37,225 bases of DNA from Acinetobacter sp. Ac_5812 (GCF_013072695.1 NZ_LXUK01000004.1:1-37225), one strand, 5' to 3'. Positions 1-9,211 are shown, counted from the first letter of the stretch. The notes: generated by a model not told the origin, from the letters alone. Program-made: numbers and translations.

Positions 1-99
1 ACCGTACGGTGGTATTTAAATAAGGCCTAAGTGAAAGCTAAGCGCATCACCAGCGCAGCTGTACGGCCACTCAGGTGGAAAAACCAGACTGGCCGTACA
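1..99. repeat. Inverted repeats upstream of glnK
   Basis: Two structures are visible. Bases 1-10 are a perfect palindrome (ACCGTACGGT). Bases 60-69 (TGTACGGCCA) and 90-99 (TGGCCGTACA) are perfect 10-base inverted arms separated by 20 bases. The second pair ends 40 bases before the sigma-54 promoter of glnK. It could be an enhancer-like protein site or a hairpin from an upstream gene. It does not look like a typical NtrC site, so no regulator is assigned. Confidence 0.5.
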
Positions 100-139
100 A
101 ATGTATCGATTGCTATTAATATGATTTTAAAATGAAAAA

Positions 140-155
140 TGGCATCATTCTTGCA
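140..155 (+). promoter_or_regulatory. Sigma-54 (RpoN) promoter of glnK
   Basis: TGGCATCATTCTTGCA matches the -24/-12 consensus TGGCAC-N5-TTGCA. The invariant GG (141-142) and GC (153-154) are separated by exactly 10 bases. Transcription would start near base 166, 44 bases before the glnK start codon. PII genes are commonly under RpoN/NtrC control, which agrees with the gene it precedes. Confidence 0.85.
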
Positions 156-161
156 AAATAA

Positions 162-548
<387 letters not shown>

Positions 549-928
549 TGTTATGCTCGATCCTATCCCCCCACCCTTTGGTTTGATCACCCTCGCAAAA
601 GTTAAACACTGAATTACCCGGCAAGTGGGGTTTGGGGACACATAAGACTAAACTCAACGCTTTTATTGCCAGCCGGGTACAATTCTGACTACCCCTCTGA
701 AAGCCTGTTGCAGCGTTTCTGCCCTTGTTCAAGGATTCTAAAATACCTTCTACGACTATGACCTATGCCGCTATTCTCGAGATGTGTTGCAACTTGCTAC
801 ATGTCTACATCGCAGGTCATGTCCATGCGCGTCATTCAAATAAAAGGGAATAGGAAAACGGCTTCCCATCAGTTTAAAGCAGGCTCAGCTCCAGACTCAT
901 CGGCTGCTCAAACGGGTCAAATAGAACA
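549..928. other. Non-coding stretch after glnK
   Basis: I find no convincing gene here. An imperfect inverted repeat has arms ACCCGGC (616-622) and GCCGGGT (672-678). The expected downstream partner of glnK, amtB, is not recognisable even as a fragment. Short open frames in this stretch show no family resemblance. Confidence 0.5.
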
Positions 929-964
929 CCTAAAAAAATCCTGCAGTTAGCAGGATTTTTTAGG
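929..964. terminator. Bidirectional rho-independent terminator
   Basis: A near-perfect hairpin with arms at 929-944 and 950-964 has the core ATCCTGC/GCAGGAT, a 5-base loop and A/T tracts on the outer sides. It can therefore stop transcription both ways. It separates the glnK side from the 3' end of the minus-strand dimethylamine operon, whose last gene ends at 985. Confidence 0.85.
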
Positions 965-984
965 CTGAGTGGATTGCTGGCTAC

Positions 985-2115
985 TTAGCCTTTTGCGGTA
1001 CGTTTTAATTTCTCGGGATCATCAAATGGCAAGGTATGCGCGATTGCATTTACCTCCAGGCTGCCTTTGACCTGCAGGGCTTTACCCTGCTCTGCATAAG
1101 GCACATCCAGACGTGAGATGGCCACGGTTTTACCGGTCAGCGGCGAATGCATACCGCAGGTAATGACCCCCACTTGCTGATTGCCGTCCCATAAGGTATC
1201 TCCCATTGCAGGCACCTGATCGCCTTCCAGCAATACACCGAAGATTTTAAAGCGTTCTTTGCCTTTTAAACGGCGATGCTCATAGCAGCCGCGGAATTCG
1301 CCTTTATGCGGTGAAACCGTGAAATCCAGGCCGAGTTCCCACAAGGTGTCGCCGCAGACATCATTCTCGAAGGGGAAATATTCTGAATTATCATACGGAA
1401 AGAAGAGTAAATAACTTTCTGTACGCAGCCAGTCCAGCGTGGTAAATGAACAGGGAATAATGCCATATTCAGCGCCGGTACTGAGAATGGTTTCCCAGAT
1501 CATCGGTGCATCGGCCGCCTTACAGAAAATTTCATAGCCGCGTTCGCCGGTATAGCCGGTACGTGAAATCATGACAGGCGCACCAAACAGTTTGGTTTGC
1601 TGATGGTGAAAATAGGGCAAATCACGAATGCCCGCGACATGTTGAGCTAAATAGTCCACGGCCAATGGCCCTTGCAGCGATAAATCATGCAGGTCATCAT
1701 CAAACAGTACCGCAACCTGACGCCCAGCCGCTGAGCGAATCAGCATTTCATAGCCAATGCCTGTGCCATGCACCACCATAAAGGCATTTGGTCCGGTACG
1801 GTAAATCACGCAGTCATCCACAAATTTTCCTTGCTCATTCAGCATGGTCGCATACACGGATTTGCCGGGATACAATTTGGAAATGTCGCGGGTGGTTGCA
1901 TATTCCAGCAGGCTTTCCGCATGCGGGCCGACATAATGGACTTTTTTCAGGCCCGAAACATCCATCAATCCGGCTTTGGTGCGGATAGCCGTATAGTGAT
2001 CTGCAATATCCGAATCATAGGTCCATGCTGTTCCCATGCCGTTCCAGTCTTCTAATTTTGAACCGAGCTGACGGTGGTGGGCTGCCAATGCAGAAATGCG
2101 CCAAGAGTTTGCCAT
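985..2115 (-). CDS. GcvT-family tetrahydrofolate-dependent aminomethyltransferase of the dimethylamine operon
   Basis: The 376-residue product has the GcvT fold throughout, including the SRTGYTGERGYEI motif (about residues 184-196) and a C-terminal beta-barrel (GVITCGMHSP). GcvT proteins transfer a one-carbon unit to tetrahydrofolate. Here the likely role is to capture the formaldehyde-level carbon released when dimethylamine is demethylated, giving methylene-THF; this is inferred from context. It is the last gene of a minus-strand operon, 62 bases after the DUF3445 gene and 20 bases before the bidirectional terminator. It is a paralogue of the C-terminal half of the tdm product in this window. 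Clusters for dimethylamine monooxygenase include such a gene, but I am not sure which dmm letter applies. Confidence 0.85.
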   Translation of the reverse strand: MANSWRISALAAHHRQLGSKLEDWNGMGTAWTYDSDIADHYTAIRTKAGLMDVSGLKKVHYVGPHAESLLEYATTRDISKLYPGKSVYATMLNEQGKFVDDCVIYRTGPNAFMVVHGTGIGYEMLIRSAAGRQVAVLFDDDLHDLSLQGPLAVDYLAQHVAGIRDLPYFHHQQTKLFGAPVMISRTGYTGERGYEIFCKAADAPMIWETILSTGAEYGIIPCSFTTLDWLRTESYLLFFPYDNSEYFPFENDVCGDTLWELGLDFTVSPHKGEFRGCYEHRRLKGKERFKIFGVLLEGDQVPAMGDTLWDGNQQVGVITCGMHSPLTGKTVAISRLDVPYAEQGKALQVKGSLEVNAIAHTLPFDDPEKLKRTAKG

Positions 2116-2177
2116 ACAGGTCTTCCTTATTGAATATTTTAAAATGTGCTGATTACTTAATTTTTGAAACTGAGCTG

Positions 2178-3197
2178 TTATTCATCTACGCCATCGAACT
2201 GGCTGAGCCATTGCACCAGCGGTTCACGATATTCACTGATGCCCTTGTATTCTGCGATCGGCTCAGGCAAATCGCGGATTACGCGGTATAGCCGCTTGGC
2301 CCATGCCGGGTTGCGGGTCAAATCATTCAGGCTAATCAGATAAGTGCGGATACTGAACAGCAGTGCATTGCTGCGTGCCAGACGCGGCATTGTTTGTAGC
2401 TCCACCCGCAAATGCACCAGTTCACCGGCATTTTCCGCAGTGACCAGACCGCGTTCATGTCCCCATAAATGATAGGTTTCCGAGGAAGTATCCATACGCG
2501 GATTGATGGTCATTGTCCAATTCAGACGTCGGTAGGGCTGGCCAACCTGAATGTTGAGCAGGAATTTGAGTGCGCGCTCAAACACCCCCAGGTTATGTGC
2601 CAGTTTTGGTACAGGGGCGTGCCATTGCTTAAAACTCATGCCGGCATCAAAATTCAGTGACCAGTCTGCAGGGCCGGTGATCATGCCGGTATCCATAAAC
2701 AAATCGCCATCACGCTGATCCAGCAAGGCAACATCGCCCTGGAACTGACGGCTGATAAATTCAAACGGCTCCATCGGCAAGCTGTCTGCCTGACCAAAAA
2801 TAAAATGGACGTCGATATTTAATGGTTGATTGACCCAGTGCCAGTTCAGGCCATCACGCTCCAGCTGGAAATGTTCAGGGTAGTCTTCCGCATAATGCAG
2901 CATCACCATTTCCAAAAAGTCCCAGCTTGCTTGACGCATGTGAGGCATGATAATGCAACGTTTCGGATCCTTTTCCAGGGTTAAACGGCGCTCGTTCATT
3001 TCCGTTACATAATGTTCATCTACATCGAACCAATGCTCAAAAATGCTATCCGGCCTTGAAACAACAGGCTCAATATTCACCGAATACATATACTGGTCTT
3101 CGGGAAATGGAAAAGGAAAACGGGCAATCGCCTTTGCACTGTTATGGTAGTGAAACTGATCATGCATATTTTCATTGGGGTTAAATTGAACCGTCAT
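2178..3197 (-). CDS. Haem-dependent oxidative N-demethylase family protein (DUF3445), dimethylamine monooxygenase catalytic subunit
   Basis: The 339-residue protein belongs to the DUF3445 / haem-dependent oxidative N-demethylase family. Family features include the segment VALLDQRDGDLFMDTG (about residues 155-170) with the following TGPADWSLNFD, and the histidine-rich start of the RxxWTMTINPR region. By family and context it is the haem-bearing oxygenase that demethylates dimethylamine to methylamine, taking electrons from the reductase encoded just upstream (15-base gap). No signal peptide or membrane segment is seen, so it is cytoplasmic. The order DmmA-like protein, reductase, oxygenase and GcvT-like enzyme supports a multicomponent monooxygenase. 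Subunit lettering is left open. Confidence 0.85.
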   Translation of the reverse strand: MTVQFNPNENMHDQFHYHNSAKAIARFPFPFPEDQYMYSVNIEPVVSRPDSIFEHWFDVDEHYVTEMNERRLTLEKDPKRCIIMPHMRQASWDFLEMVMLHYAEDYPEHFQLERDGLNWHWVNQPLNIDVHFIFGQADSLPMEPFEFISRQFQGDVALLDQRDGDLFMDTGMITGPADWSLNFDAGMSFKQWHAPVPKLAHNLGVFERALKFLLNIQVGQPYRRLNWTMTINPRMDTSSETYHLWGHERGLVTAENAGELVHLRVELQTMPRLARSNALLFSIRTYLISLNDLTRNPAWAKRLYRVIRDLPEPIAEYKGISEYREPLVQWLSQFDGVDE

Positions 3198-3212
3198 CGT
3201 AATCTCCCAAAG

Positions 3213-4157
3213 CTATAGGTCTAAATGCAGGCAATGGCCTTGTTTGGCACGCGAAACGCAAGGCATCAACTGCGCCGAGCGCTCCTGCACCGTTAAATAA
3301 TGATCCAGATGTTCTACCTCGCCTTGGCTGTAGGACGTGGCACATTGACCGCATACGCCGCCGCGGCAGAGATTGGGTACCTCAATGCCTTCTTGTTCCA
3401 GTGCTTCCAGCAGGCTAAAATCGCCGGGCACATGAATACGGCGCTGGCTTTTACTGAGCACGGCATCAAATGCGACTCCCGGTGCAGGCGAAGAAAAAGC
3501 TTCCCAATGCACACGTTTTTTTGACCAGCCCAGCATTTGTGCACAGTCAACAACAGCATGAATCAGACGCTCTGGCCCGCAAATATAGACATGGCTGCCG
3601 AGGGACTGCTGGCTCAGCAATGCGTTTATATCCAAACGGCGCTGGGTTTTTTCCGAATAAATATGTACCTGGTCATGAAACAGCTGCATCAGCATATCTT
3701 CATAGGCATTGCTGATGCCGTCACGACAGGCATAGTGCAGTTCAAAACTGTGTCCGGCATGCAGCAGGTATTTCATATGTGACAGGAACGGGGTAATACC
3801 GATGCCGCCGGCAATAAATACATGGTGCTGGGCCTGAGAGTTGAGTGAAAATAAATTCAGCGGCGCAGAAATATTTAGGGTATCGCCCACCTGGATGTTT
3901 TCATGCAGGTATTGCGAACCGCCACGCGAGTTCTCCTGCAAGCGTACCGCAATTTGATACTGGTGCTGCTCATACGGGGCATTCAGCAATGAATAGGCAT
4001 TGCGGATGATGCGGCCTTCCACTGGCAGCTGCACAATCACATGACTGCCGGAGGAAAACGGCTGCAAGGGGGTATCTAAAGCGGCCAAGGTAAATTCGCG
4101 AATCATCGGGGTAACTTGATGAATTCGGGTCACATGGACAGGAACGGTTGGGTTCAT
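3213..4157 (-). CDS. PDR/VanB-family FAD/2Fe-2S oxidoreductase, electron-transfer subunit of dimethylamine monooxygenase
   Basis: This 314-residue phthalate-dioxygenase-reductase-like protein has three parts in order: a flavin domain with RNAYSL (52-57), a pyridine-nucleotide domain with AGGIGITP (116-123) and CGPE (193-196), and a C-terminal plant-type 2Fe-2S ferredoxin domain with cysteines 264, 269, 272 and 300 (C-x4-C-x2-C-x27-C). It should move electrons from NAD(P)H to the DUF3445 haem protein next door. Its start codon overlaps the stop of the DmmA-like gene by four bases (ATGA), so the two are translationally coupled. All cofactor residues look intact. Confidence 0.9.
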   Translation of the reverse strand: MNPTVPVHVTRIHQVTPMIREFTLAALDTPLQPFSSGSHVIVQLPVEGRIIRNAYSLLNAPYEQHQYQIAVRLQENSRGGSQYLHENIQVGDTLNISAPLNLFSLNSQAQHHVFIAGGIGITPFLSHMKYLLHAGHSFELHYACRDGISNAYEDMLMQLFHDQVHIYSEKTQRRLDINALLSQQSLGSHVYICGPERLIHAVVDCAQMLGWSKKRVHWEAFSSPAPGVAFDAVLSKSQRRIHVPGDFSLLEALEQEGIEVPNLCRGGVCGQCATSYSQGEVEHLDHYLTVQERSAQLMPCVSRAKQGHCLHLDL

Positions 4158-4693
4158 GCGCTGAGTACTCCCATAGGTTGATGCGCATTGGCACAGACTC
4201 CCATATAGGCGCCAAGGCGTTCAGAAAAATGACTGCGGATCAGCAGTTCGACCTGACACTGTTCACAACTACACAGCTCGTCTTTAACGGTGTGCTGAAT
4301 ATGCCCGCAGTGCACGCAGTAGACTTTTTTACGCGGGTTTTGCAGGCTGGAGCTATCCGCAATCAAGCTGATTTCCTCATCTAGGCAGCCCGTACCCACC
4401 AGGCACTGCTGTACTGTCCAAACAAAGGATTCATCACCGCAGACCACGGCACGCACGCCAGCCTTTTCCTGCTGCAGCACTGTCTCTAGTTCATGCAGCA
4501 GGCCAGCCAAGGCTTGATCTTGTTGACTGTCCAGCATCAGCTGCACCGTTTGCGGGTGCTGTTTGCTCATTTTGGTTAATTGCTGTGTCACTGCCGATGC
4601 TGCATGCTGCAACACCATCACATACTTGGGTGCATTCCAGTGCAGCGTTTCTACAGTTTGATATCTGGGGGTACTGTGCATGGCTTCCATCAT
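4154..4693 (-). CDS. dmmA: DmmA-family subunit of dimethylamine monooxygenase
   Basis: This 179-residue protein is first in the dimethylamine operon. Its C-terminal third carries two CxxC pairs (C126/C129 and C143/C146), a rubredoxin- or zinc-ribbon-like metal site, in the stretch CVHCG...CEQCQ. The N-terminal part resembles a nucleotide- or flavin-like alpha/beta domain without a motif I can name. Small proteins of this shape encoded beside a DUF3445 oxygenase and a VanB-type reductase are called DmmA family. The start at 4693 is preceded by GAGG with suitable spacing; a second ATG follows immediately. A candidate activator palindrome lies 78 bases upstream, and a terminator upstream separates this operon from tmm. 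Confidence 0.75.
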   Translation of the reverse strand: MMEAMHSTPRYQTVETLHWNAPKYVMVLQHAASAVTQQLTKMSKQHPQTVQLMLDSQQDQALAGLLHELETVLQQEKAGVRAVVCGDESFVWTVQQCLVGTGCLDEEISLIADSSSLQNPRKKVYCVHCGHIQHTVKDELCSCEQCQVELLIRSHFSERLGAYMGVCANAHQPMGVLSA

Positions 4694-4770
4694 TTGAGAA
4701 ACCTCATATAAGAACTACATAATCAGATATTTAAAGGTTTTTACGCCGCCTGACCATTCCCTCTAAATCA

Positions 4771-4786
4771 TACCCACTAAGGGGTA
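4771..4786. promoter_or_regulatory. Candidate NarL-type operator upstream of the dimethylamine operon
   Basis: TACCCACTAAGGGGTA has the form TACCC-N6-GGGTA. On the coding strand the two heptamers face each other with 2 bases between them (TACCCCT-TA-GTGGGTA), as in NarL 7-2-7 sites (TACYNMT heptamers). It lies 78 bases upstream of the DmmA-like start codon. The same pattern occurs upstream of tdm and, degenerate, upstream of tmm, and a NarL-family regulator is encoded between them. Confidence 0.7.
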
Positions 4787-4828
4787 AAGCACAGCATGCG
4801 GGGGGAGTTTTTAAGCTAACGCAGACAT

Positions 4829-4854
4829 AAAAAAAGCAGCTGGAAACCAGCTGC
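4829..4854 (-). terminator. Rho-independent terminator downstream of tmm
   Basis: Read on the minus strand, a perfect 8-base-pair stem (GCAGCTGG/CCAGCTGC, 4836-4854, 3-base loop) is followed by seven T residues. It lies 80 bases after the tmm stop codon and before the dmm operator. So tmm is a separate transcription unit from the dimethylamine operon. Confidence 0.9.
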
Positions 4855-4933
4855 TGCAGAAGAAACGTATACCAGGTTGTTACTATATTTTGTGGGTCTG
4901 CCCGGCAGTGTTGCAGGTCAAGCACTGACCGTC

Positions 4934-6298
4934 CTAACCCGCTTTTTGCTGTAGGTTGGCCTCGGTCTGTAAATAGGCCTCCAGGGAGTCATCCAGGGCA
5001 TCAATCCAGGGCGTATGATGCGGCGTTGCCATAGTCCCGGTCATCAATGAACAGTAAGTATTGTCACGGAAGGCCATAATGTTTTCTTGCTTGTGTTTTT
5101 TCCATTGCAAAAAGGTCAGCCGCACCGCTTCAATATCAAAGCTTGGATAATCGGTCTGATCAATCAGGCGCATAATATAGTCGCCTTGAAATTTGAACAT
5201 GGCTGCTGCATCCTGCAGGGTTTTTTCTTGCTCATGCCAGGCTTGGGTGTCGGCCTGCATCTCGGCAAAACTCGGCAAGGCAATTTTACCCAGCATCACA
5301 TCGCGCGCATACCAAGCCTGTGCATCAAACATATTGAAGGAATACCACTGATCCTGCATGCCTAAATAAAATAGCTGCGGATTGGCTTCCCAGACCACGC
5401 CCTGATACAGGTGCAGCGGATAGAGAATGTTATCGGTTTTCAGACGCAGGCTTTCCGACATGAAAGGGAAACTGTGCAAATAGCCGGTACATAAAATAAT
5501 GGCATCAATCTCGGCCGAACTGCCATCAGCAAAATAGGCATGGGTCTGATCGACCCGCAGCAGTTGTGGACGCTCTGACCAATTTTCTGGCCAGTGATAA
5601 CCCATCGGTGAACTGCGGTAACAGCTGATAATCTGCTTCGCACCATATTTATAGCATTGTGAACCGATATCTTCAGCAGAATAGCTGCTGCCGACCAGCA
5701 GTACATTTTTACCTTTAAATTCCAGGGCATCACGGAAGTCATGGGCATGTAAAATCCGTCCGCCAAAACTGCCGAAACCTTCATATTCAGGAATTCTTGG
5801 GGTAGAAAAATGGCCTGAAGCCACCACCACAAAATCGAAAGTCTCGGTATACACCTCGTCGGTGACATGGTTATGCACCGTCACTGAAAACTGCTTGCTG
5901 TCCGGGTGAAACTCGACATGGCGCACCGCGCTGTTGAAGCGGACATATTTGCGAACATCGGCTTTTTCTACCCGGCCTTTGATATAGTCCCACAGCACGG
6001 CACGTGGCGGATAAGAACCAATCGGCCGGCCAAAATGCTCATCAAAGGTATAGTCTGCAAATTCCAGACATTCTTTCGGGCCATTCGACCACAGGTAACG
6101 GTACATGCTGCTATGCACCGGTTCACCATGTTTATCCAGGCCGGTATGCCAGGTATAATTCCATTGACCACCCCAGTCGGCCTGCTTTTCAAAGCATACC
6201 ATTTCCGGAATTTCGATGCCCTTGCTTTGCGCAGATTGAAAAGCGCGCAGTTGCGCCATCCCGCTTGGCCCTGCCCCAATAATTGCAACTCGTTTCAT
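4934..6298 (-). CDS. tmm: Trimethylamine monooxygenase (flavin-containing monooxygenase)
   Basis: The 454-residue flavoprotein oxidises trimethylamine to trimethylamine N-oxide using NADPH, FAD and O2. It has the FAD motif GAGPSG (8-13), the FMO signature F178[10 protein letters not shown] in FxGxxxHxxxF form, and the NADP-binding segment [13 protein letters not shown] (200-212). The overall sequence, including the N-terminal [14 protein letters not shown] region and the [11 protein letters not shown] segment, resembles bacterial Tmm rather than Baeyer-Villiger enzymes. I moved the start to 6298: the product then begins [10 protein letters not shown], and a GGAG ribosome site lies 7 bases upstream. 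The open frame extends 41 codons further with no family match. The gene has its own terminator and a degenerate copy of the shared operator upstream. Confidence 0.93.
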   Translation of the reverse strand: MKRVAIIGAGPSGMAQLRAFQSAQSKGIEIPEMVCFEKQADWGGQWNYTWHTGLDKHGEPVHSSMYRYLWSNGPKECLEFADYTFDEHFGRPIGSYPPRAVLWDYIKGRVEKADVRKYVRFNSAVRHVEFHPDSKQFSVTVHNHVTDEVYTETFDFVVVASGHFSTPRIPEYEGFGSFGGRILHAHDFRDALEFKGKNVLLVGSSYSAEDIGSQCYKYGAKQIISCYRSSPMGYHWPENWSERPQLLRVDQTHAYFADGSSAEIDAIILCTGYLHSFPFMSESLRLKTDNILYPLHLYQGVVWEANPQLFYLGMQDQWYSFNMFDAQAWYARDVMLGKIALPSFAEMQADTQAWHEQEKTLQDAAAMFKFQGDYIMRLIDQTDYPSFDIEAVRLTFLQWKKHKQENIMAFRDNTYCSLMTGTMATPHHTPWIDALDDSLEAYLQTEANLQQKAG

Positions 6299-6390
6299 GG
6301 TGAATCTCCATGTGATCTGTTTTAAACAAAACTGCCGTGATGCCATTACCTTAGACAGGCCTACATCATTTCGAAATTCCTCAGATGGGG

Positions 6391-6406
6391 TATGCACAAG
6401 GGGATA
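6391..6406. promoter_or_regulatory. Degenerate copy of the shared operator upstream of tmm
   Basis: TATGCACAAGGGGATA, read on the minus strand as TATCCCCTTGTGCATA, agrees at 11 of 16 positions with the dmm operator (TACCCCTTAGTGGGTA). It lies 93 bases before the tmm start codon, a similar distance to the other two sites. A weaker half-site would suit a gene with different expression strength. Assignment is by similarity only. Confidence 0.4.
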
Positions 6407-6445
6407 CTGACCTGGGGTCATGCCGCTTTAGCGGCTTGCATGCCC

Positions 6446-7225
6446 TCAGTTTTGGATAAATACAGCGCCTTCCAGACCCAGCACCATATCACTTTGCGAA
6501 TATAGGCCCTGCCCGATTTCCTGTACCCGCTGTATGCGGTTCTGGGCAGTGACAATGCGGTAATGCAAATGAAATACGCGATGATGCTGCACAGCCGACT
6601 GGATACTGTCCCAGACATACTGCTGGTCATCGGGATGAATCAGCTGTCCATAGCGCGGCGTATTGATCAGCAGCTCACTGCGATAACCGGTTATCTGCTG
6701 ACAGCCGCTGCTGACATAGTCCATGGTCCAGTTCCAGTCATTGCGTGAGCGGTACAGCATGACCGGCAAGCGCGACAGCAAATCATGCAGACTGCGCTGC
6801 TGTGCATCCTGCAGTTCTTGCTGCCGGTTTTTTTGCGTCTGCTCCGTGCCTAAAATGCACCATCCCCGCAACTGGTTTTTTCCGGCACCGGCACAGATCG
6901 GCTGCAGCGACAGATCAAACCACACCAAGGGCTGTTCCGGGATTAACAGGCGCAGTGCCAGCTTGCACGGCCGTCCGGCCATGAGGGCACATTGGAAGGT
7001 CAAACTATCTTCGGAATACAGCCAGTAGCTCAAGGGTAAGCGCTGTGCTGCAGCATCCGGTTGCAGCTGTAGCAAGTTGTGCCAGGTACGATTGCTGCGC
7101 TGAATCGTGCCATGGCTATCCAGCAACAGTGCAATATCGGAAAACTGGTCAAACAGTTCAGGCCAATCCTGATTCAAGTCCATATTCAGCTCATCTTTGC
7201 TGGAGGGCAGCGCTATTTTCGACAT
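6446..7225 (-). CDS. Double-PAS sensor protein without an output domain
   Basis: The product is about 259 residues with two PAS-like domains and nothing else. The first starts around IALLLDSHGTIQRSN. The second, PAS_3-like, runs from about WTMDYVSSGCQQITGYRSELL to the C-terminus, with the typical LIHPDDQQYVWD segment. There is no kinase, GGDEF, HTH or methyl-accepting domain and no membrane segment. It follows the response regulator gene by 25 bases and probably belongs to that operon. A likely role is a sensory partner for the neighbouring kinase, which has no obvious ligand domain; this is inference. The start is uncertain: ATG at 7225 clears the upstream stop codon, ATG at 7183 would also leave both PAS domains, and neither has a strong ribosome site. 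Confidence 0.75.
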   Translation of the reverse strand: MSKIALPSSKDELNMDLNQDWPELFDQFSDIALLLDSHGTIQRSNRTWHNLLQLQPDAAAQRLPLSYWLYSEDSLTFQCALMAGRPCKLALRLLIPEQPLVWFDLSLQPICAGAGKNQLRGWCILGTEQTQKNRQQELQDAQQRSLHDLLSRLPVMLYRSRNDWNWTMDYVSSGCQQITGYRSELLINTPRYGQLIHPDDQQYVWDSIQSAVQHHRVFHLHYRIVTAQNRIQRVQEIGQGLYSQSDMVLGLEGAVFIQN

Positions 7226-7250
7226 ATCAGCATTACTCGCACGGTGAACC

Positions 7251-7967
7251 TTAAACGGAAGACGAGGGATAAATATCGAAATCTGCAGTGTTAAGCTGCT
7301 GATGTACCCACACGGAAAGCTCCAGCCGTGAATGCACATTCAGTTTGCGTAGCAGACTTTTCACATAGACTTTTACCGTACCGTCACTGATGCCTAATTC
7401 ACGGGCAATCAGTTTATTGTTCAAGCCTTTGGCGATCAGTTTTAACGTTTCCTGCTCCCGCTGTGTCATTTCCGACAGCAGTTTGCGCTGCAATAGCACC
7501 TGTTCAGAGGTTTTATGCAAGGCAGCGGCTAGGGGTGCTGTCTGCTGCCGGACTTGCTGGGCCAGCAAAGCCACCCCATCGGCATGCAATACGGTCCTGC
7601 CCTGCATGACTTGATGCAGTTGCAGCAGAATATCTTCCGGCAAGGTATCTTTGGGCAAAAAGCCATTGGCACCCAGACGAATGGCATCCAATACAATGCT
7701 GTCCTCCAGGCTGGCGGTTAAAATAATCACTTTAAGATCGACATTGCATTCCCGGATGCATTTTAGTACCTCAATGCCGCTCATCTGCGGCATCTGTACA
7801 TCCAGCAGCAGCAATTCAATGTTCGCGGTGTCCAGCGCTGACAGAAATGCTGATCCGCTGCTGTATTCCTGCTGTACATCAAAGTGCTCGGACTGGCGGA
7901 TAATATCCGCCACACCGCGCCTGAACAGCGCATGGTCATCTACAATACTGACTGCAATTTTATTCAT
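7251..7967 (-). CDS. NarL/FixJ-family response regulator
   Basis: The 238-residue regulator has an N-terminal receiver domain with acidic pair D10/D11, phospho-acceptor D56 (LLLLDVQMP), T84 and K106. The C-terminal LuxR-type helix-turn-helix spans TQREQETLKLIAKGLNNKLI and ISDGTVKVYVKSLLRKL. It starts one base after the kinase stop codon, and its GGAGGGG ribosome site lies inside the kinase gene, so the two are coupled. NarL-type proteins bind paired TACYNMT heptamers. Three such palindromic sites lie before tdm, dmmA and tmm, making this the likely activator of the methylated-amine genes. All phosphorylation residues are intact. Confidence 0.93.
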   Translation of the reverse strand: MNKIAVSIVDDHALFRRGVADIIRQSEHFDVQQEYSSGSAFLSALDTANIELLLLDVQMPQMSGIEVLKCIRECNVDLKVIILTASLEDSIVLDAIRLGANGFLPKDTLPEDILLQLHQVMQGRTVLHADGVALLAQQVRQQTAPLAAALHKTSEQVLLQRKLLSEMTQREQETLKLIAKGLNNKLIARELGISDGTVKVYVKSLLRKLNVHSRLELSVWVHQQLNTADFDIYPSSSV

Positions 7968-7968
7968 C

Positions 7969-9150
7969 TCATTCCCCTCCAGTGTTCAGGTCTAATATCA
8001 GTTCAACGCAGGTGCCGCAGGGCTGATTCGGGCGGATACTGAGCACAGCACCAATCCGTTCGGCACGTTCCTGCATAATTTCCAGTCCGAAACTGTCCGG
8101 CCGTTTCCGCCCTGCCTGTATGCCGCGGCCATTATCTGCAATCTGAATGTGCAGCTGCTGAGTGAAATTGCGCTTTACAGAAATGACGGCTGTACTGGCG
8201 TGGGCATGACGCACAACATTGCTCAGGCTTTCACGGATGATATACAGCAGCTGTACCGACTGTCTGGCACTGACTTTCAGCTGTGGAACACGGTTATCCA
8301 GTTCAAAAGCCACACTGGACTGATGTTCAAATTCGGCAATAATTTTTTTCAGCGCGGTGAAAAAATCCAGTTCCTGATAGGTTAAGCGTGAGGCGGTAAT
8401 TAATTCACGCACCTGCTGGTAAGCATAATGGGTATAAGCCGCCAGCTCCTCGGTCTGTTCCAGCAGCGGTGCATAACCAGGCTGCTGTTTGCATTGCTGG
8501 TTCAGCTGCGCGGATTTCAACCTTAAGAATCCAATAATTTGCGCAATGCTGTCATGTAAGTCAGCCGAAAAATCACGCCGCTCCTGCTGCAATATGGTTT
8601 GTATGCGCTCCTGCTGTAGCGCGCGTTCCTGAAAGCCCGATTGCAAAGCCTGATCCAGCTGCTGTAGTAGCTCCGCTTCCACCGGCTGGGCTGCCGAATA
8701 GTTTAAATAGACTCGCCAGACTGCAAAATTCTGTCCTGTAAACAGCGGGAGGCAATCATGCTGCCCCAGCAGCAGCGGCACATCCTGCTGCATCACAGAG
8801 ACGGAGCGCGGTAGCAGCTGCTCTTGGAGCAGACGTACCTCAGACTGCGCCAGCGGTTGCGCCAAGGCATGAAAAATGAAACATTCCTGAGTGAAGGGAT
8901 AGCACATCACCAGACAATATTCCGGCAAGCCCGGTACAGGAAAATGCTGTTTCAGCCATTGCAGAAAAAGTGGCAATTCGGCCTTGGGATCCTGAATCTG
9001 CATCAGCTTTAATTTGGCCTGCAGATAAAACAGCGTCAATTCACGCTGGCGAAGCAGCCGTTGGGTCTGATCTAAATCACCTGCCTGGTTTATGGCCCGC
9101 TCTGTCTCTATTTTGCTGTCATTCATCACTTCACTCGCAAGATGCGCCAT
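7969..9150 (-). CDS. Soluble NarX/DesK-type sensor histidine kinase
   Basis: The product is 393 residues. The HisKA_3 phospho-acceptor H199 lies in RRDFSADLHDSIAQIIGFLR. The HATPase domain shows N311 (RESLSNVVRHAH), DNGRGI (339-344) and FGLEIM (354-359). No transmembrane segment is present, so the kinase is cytoplasmic. Its N-terminal about 180 residues have no named domain, though a coiled segment precedes the H-box. It pairs with the response regulator immediately downstream and sits behind a sigma-54 promoter. The start may be ATG 9150 or ATG 9126 (MNDSKIE); neither has a strong ribosome site. The signal is probably a methylated amine, perhaps sensed through the PAS protein encoded last in the operon. 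Confidence 0.9.
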   Translation of the reverse strand: MAHLASEVMNDSKIETERAINQAGDLDQTQRLLRQRELTLFYLQAKLKLMQIQDPKAELPLFLQWLKQHFPVPGLPEYCLVMCYPFTQECFIFHALAQPLAQSEVRLLQEQLLPRSVSVMQQDVPLLLGQHDCLPLFTGQNFAVWRVYLNYSAAQPVEAELLQQLDQALQSGFQERALQQERIQTILQQERRDFSADLHDSIAQIIGFLRLKSAQLNQQCKQQPGYAPLLEQTEELAAYTHYAYQQVRELITASRLTYQELDFFTALKKIIAEFEHQSSVAFELDNRVPQLKVSARQSVQLLYIIRESLSNVVRHAHASTAVISVKRNFTQQLHIQIADNGRGIQAGRKRPDSFGLEIMQERAERIGAVLSIRPNQPCGTCVELILDLNTGGE

Positions 9151-9184
9151 GCTGCTGAATTATTCTTTACAGTTAAATTATTTG

Positions 9185-9200
9185 AGCAGGAATCATGCCA
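9185..9200 (-). promoter_or_regulatory. Sigma-54 promoter of the kinase-regulator-PAS operon
   Basis: On the minus strand TGGCATGATTCCTGCT fits the -24/-12 consensus, with GG and GC separated by exactly 10 bases. Only the first T of TTGC is replaced by C. Transcription would begin about 11 bases after the GC, near 9174, just ahead of the kinase start codon. This puts the two-component system under RpoN control. Confidence 0.75.
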
Positions 9201-9211
9201 ACATCCAGCAC

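Noticed and set aside
765..950. 61-codon plus-strand frame ahead of the bidirectional terminator
   Set aside because: The product has no recognisable motif, there is no good ribosome site, and it ends inside the hairpin.
6299..6421. N-terminal extension of tmm
   Set aside because: The 41 extra codons have no FMO similarity. The internal ATG has a GGAG site and gives the normal FAD-binding start.
6422..6435. GCCGC-TTTA-GCGGC hairpin between the PAS gene and tmm
   Set aside because: Only five base pairs and no T run, so not called as a terminator.
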